Assembly: GCA_018000455.1 (NCBI GenBank) | Contig: JAGNJW010000023.1 | Coordinates: 1-64,000, forward strand | Source of the DNA: Acidobacteriota bacterium | GTDB taxonomy: Bacteria > Acidobacteriota > Vicinamibacteria > Vicinamibacterales > UBA2999 | Direction: 5' to 3' | Length of the DNA: 64,000 nt | Shown: positions 61,830-64,000 of the stretch, in pieces | How positions within the stretch are numbered: the first letter of the stretch is position 1 | Layout: each line of letters starts with the position of its first letter | The notes under the pieces: model-generated | Databases searched by the model: none | What the model was told of the DNA's origin: nothing | What the model saw: only the letters and a program-made list of their open reading frames with translations | Program-made: the position numbers and the translations under genes

Positions 61830-63070
61830 TGTCCATGGCCGCCCGAAATCTCCCGCTCGCACTCGCGCTCGTGTCGCTGCTCGCGGTCGTGCCCGCGACA
61901 TTCGCCGGTCCGGCGCTGCCAGCCTCGGAGGCCGCACAGAGCGCGCCGCCGGCACCCGCCGCCCAGCAGGCACCCGTCGAAGCGCGGCCTGGCTGGACCG
62001 ACGCTGGTGAGTCGCCCCGCACCGACGACACGGTGGATGTCGCCAAGGGCACGCGGCTCGTGCTGTCGAGCCATGCCGGTGAGGTCATCGTGCGCGCCTG
62101 GGATCGCGACGCCGTGCGCGTGCAGGCCCGTCACGGTTCGCGCGATCGCGTCGACGTCCAGTCGGCCGACAACACCCTGCGCATCCGCACCCGTGGCACG
62201 CGCGGCCCCGGCGGTGTCGTCGACTACACGCTCACGGTCCCGCGCTGGATGCCCGTGAACATCTCGGGCACCTACCTGGCCGCGACGATCGAAGGCACGA
62301 CCGCCGAGGTCAGCGTGGAGACCGTGGGCGGTGATCTCACACTCAAGGGCGGGTCGGGCGCCGTGTCGCTACGCTCGATCGAGGGCGCGATCCGCGCCGA
62401 AGGCGCCTCGGGCAAGCTGAACCTCTCCACGGTGAACGACTCGATCACGCTCACCGGCGTCGCCGGTGATGTCGTGGCCGAGACCGTCAACGGCGATGTG
62501 ACGATCACCAACGCCAAGGTCTCGAGCCTCGAAGTCTCGACCGTCAACGGCGACGTGCGCTTCGAGAGCACGACGACCGACAAAGGCACCTACCGCGTGA
62601 GCACGCACCAGGGGGACATCCGCATCAGTCTCGGTCAGCAGGCCAGCGCCACGGTCTTCATCCGCACCTTCCGCGGCGACTTCAGCAGCGACTTCCCGGT
62701 GACCTTGCCCAAGGGAGAGGCGGACAAGGACTCCAACAAGCGCTTCAACTTCACGCTCGGGTCGGGCGCGGCACGCGTGGAACTACAGTCGTTCCAGGGC
62801 GACATCCACGTGGCGAAAGGCCCACTGCTCTCACGTGAGGACGAACGGGCGCAGCGCAGGAATCGCAAGGGCGGCAAGGACAAGGCTTCCAACTTCACGA
62901 TCGACCAGAGCATCGAAGCGATGATCGAGGCCGGCATCGACACCGGCCTGGAACGACTGAGCGACTGGGGGCGCTTGCCGGTTGCGCCGGTCGCACCGCC
63001 GACGCCCGCCGCAGCACCCGCGCCGCCGACGCCTCCCGCGTCGCGCGTTCCCCGCGTGCCGCGTCCCTAG
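61829..63070 (+). CDS. Exported DUF4097 beta-solenoid protein
   Basis: 413 residues with a signal peptide (LPLALALVSLLAVVPATFA). Residues about 70-330 are a repeating beta pattern with LSSHAGEVIVRAW, VETVGGDLTLKGGSG, LSTVNDSITLTGVAG and VSTVNGDVRFEST, the DUF4097 'adhesin-like' right-handed fold. A Lys/Arg-rich stretch and a Pro/Ala-rich tail end it. GAAGGAGA precedes the ATG. As third gene of a sigma/anti-sigma operon it may be an envelope sensor or effector. Confidence 0.88.
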   Translation: MSMAARNLPLALALVSLLAVVPATFAGPALPASEAAQSAPPAPAAQQAPVEARPGWTDAGESPRTDDTVDVAKGTRLVLSSHAGEVIVRAWDRDAVRVQARHGSRDRVDVQSADNTLRIRTRGTRGPGGVVDYTLTVPRWMPVNISGTYLAATIEGTTAEVSVETVGGDLTLKGGSGAVSLRSIEGAIRAEGASGKLNLSTVNDSITLTGVAGDVVAETVNGDVTITNAKVSSLEVSTVNGDVRFESTTTDKGTYRVSTHQGDIRISLGQQASATVFIRTFRGDFSSDFPVTLPKGEADKDSNKRFNFTLGSGAARVELQSFQGDIHVAKGPLLSREDERAQRRNRKGGKDKASNFTIDQSIEAMIEAGIDTGLERLSDWGRLPVAPVAPPTPAAAPAPPTPPASRVPRVPRP

Positions 63071-63606
63071 CCGAGGATGAGCTCGGCGTGCAGCACGGCG
63101 CCGTCGCCCGGCACGCTGCGGATGACGAAGCCGGCGTGCCGCACCACGGCGCGCATGGCGTCGTTGTCGGCCAGCATGTCGCCATGAAGCCGGTGCAGCC
63201 CCAGCATCCTTGCCGCCGCCACCAGGTGCTGCATCACGGCGCGACCAAGACCGAGGCCTTGCCAGCGGTCGATGACGAGCAGTGCGATCTCGGCGGCTCC
63301 TGGCTCGGTGTATTTGAGGCGCCCGAGCGCCAGCACTTCGAGGCTGCCATCGGCGGTGACGTGCTCGGCCACGAGGGCCATTCCGGCGGCCGGGTCCACC
63401 CGGCAGGTAAGCGCCAGGCGTGAATGCGTGATGCGCTGCTGGAGCGACGAGAGGTGGAAGTAGCGCTGGTAGACCGAGCGCATCGAGAGACCGGCGTGGA
63501 AGGCCGCCATGTAAGCCGCATCGTCGGCGCGGATCGGGCGAATCACCACGCCAGTGCCATCCGTCAGGACCACTTCGCCCGCGCGCGCCGTGTCGCTCGC
63601 GTCCAT
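63067..63606 (-). CDS. GNAT family N-acetyltransferase
   Basis: A 179-residue acetyltransferase. IRPIRADDAAYMAAFHAGLS is the GNAT opening. IALLVIDRWQGLGLGRAVMQHLV is motif A, with the acetyl-CoA loop QGLGLG, and LGLHRLHGDMLADNDAM is motif B. It probably acetylates a protein or small amine. The ATG at 63606 has TATGCT six bases upstream, which decides the start; the frame is open further. Its stop overlaps the DUF4097 stop on CTAG. Confidence 0.9.
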   Translation of the reverse strand: MDASDTARAGEVVLTDGTGVVIRPIRADDAAYMAAFHAGLSMRSVYQRYFHLSSLQQRITHSRLALTCRVDPAAGMALVAEHVTADGSLEVLALGRLKYTEPGAAEIALLVIDRWQGLGLGRAVMQHLVAAARMLGLHRLHGDMLADNDAMRAVVRHAGFVIRSVPGDGAVLHAELILG

Positions 63607-63612
63607 GGTGAT

Positions 63613-63618
63613 AGCATA
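63613..63618 (-). promoter_or_regulatory. -10 box six bases before the GNAT start
   Basis: TATGCT on the minus strand, six bases, then the ATG at 63606. Confidence 0.45.
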
Positions 63619-63652
63619 GCGGGCGTTTCGTCCGCGCTCTGCCGGTGGTGCC

Positions 63653-64000
63653 ATGGCTCTAGTCGACGACCTGCTTCCAGAGTTCGACCGCGAAATCGCC
63701 ACGACTCGCCGGCTGCTCGACCGCCTGCCGGACGACCGGCTGGGCTGGCAGCCGCACCCGAAGAGCATGACGCTCGCCGCGCTGGCCGAGCACATCGGGC
63801 AGCTGGGCGTGTGGGGACAGCTCACGCTGAACCAGGCCGCCGTGGATCTGGAAGCCATGGCGCGGCCGCCGGACTACCAGGGTCTGGCGTCGAAGGGCGC
63901 CATCGTCGCGCACTTCGACGCCGAGATGGGCGCCGCGCGAACGGCGCTCGCCGGCAGGTCGGATGCCGAGCTCATGGCTCCCTGGACGCTAAGACGCGGC
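63653..64000 (+). CDS. DinB family protein, 3' end outside window
   Basis: 116 residues visible, open to the window end. LVDDLLPEFDREIATTRRLLDRLP and MTLAALAEHIGQLGVWG are helices 1 and 2 of the DinB four-helix bundle, with the first metal-binding His in AEHIG. These proteins are often metal-dependent thiol transferases. It is divergent from the GNAT gene with 46 bases between starts. Confidence 0.82.
   Translation, partial: MALVDDLLPEFDREIATTRRLLDRLPDDRLGWQPHPKSMTLAALAEHIGQLGVWGQLTLNQAAVDLEAMARPPDYQGLASKGAIVAHFDAEMGAARTALAGRSDAELMAPWTLRRG

Overview
This window is about 64 kb of GC-rich, densely packed bacterial chromosome, probably from an acidobacterium of the Vicinamibacteria type. The clues are an Acidobacteria-style VWFA-related secreted protein (14167-16200), orphan nuoI, rex, carD and ispG in short operons, TolC and PagL-like outer-membrane proteins (so a diderm envelope), and the strong G/C third-position bias. 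This assignment is inference; there is no rRNA in the window. The only RNA gene is a tRNA-Leu(CAA) at 23395-23482.

Layout. 1-3539: 3' part of lon, a GT-B-like glycosyltransferase and an exported M24 peptidase. 3540-4503: a 964-base non-coding stretch holding two related, inverted, long-hairpin elements around a decayed-looking, less GC-rich spacer. 4504-8528: PmtA-like lipid methyltransferase, homocysteine methyltransferase/MTHFR fusion, nuoI, lepB. 8525-12053 (minus): rex-moaC-hydroxyacid dehydrogenase-acyltransferase-cupin. 12132-18336: OPT transporter, VWFA protein, DUF4126, plsC, carD. 18571-23358: exported methyltransferase, membrane MutS-like ATPase, HerA-like ATPase. 23584-28356: three overlapping genes, namely a multi-receiver scaffold with a dead GGDEF domain, a membrane HEAT protein and a processive GT2 glycosyltransferase. 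This looks like a polysaccharide synthase with its own regulator.

28364-34424: YgjP-like protease, PagL-like deacylase, YtxJ-like thiol protein, rhodanese-methyltransferase fusion, small unknown genes, an RRM protein and ispG. 34458-40605: old yellow enzyme, then a TetR-TolC-HlyD-EmrB efflux operon with an operator-like palindrome. 41030-49830: D-aminoacylase-like hydrolase, NDH-2, two MacB-type permeases without an ATPase, a divergent adaptor and a molybdopterin oxidoreductase. 49827-50842: YciG-like, Cys-rich and YggX proteins.

The most notable locus is the minus-strand operon 55124-50868: POT peptide transporter, B12-binding radical SAM protein, ATP-grasp ligase. The radical SAM frame appears to stop at a TGA directly after Cys. 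Read as selenocysteine, that TGA gives the tail C-U-A-E-P, the signature of the CUAEP/CCAEP-tail radical SAM family, and a bacterial SECIS-like hairpin follows at the expected distance. The gene also seems to start at CTG. It is therefore a probable selenoprotein that standard gene calling would truncate at both ends.

55163-64000: LigD-type phosphoesterase, periplasmic DSD1-type PLP enzyme, yvcK, an unknown protein with TPM and LemA proteins, an ECF sigma/anti-sigma/DUF4097 operon, GNAT and a partial DinB protein. A recurring theme is a TANNNT -10 box 5-8 bases before the start codon of at least ten genes, which suggests that leaderless transcription is common in this genome.
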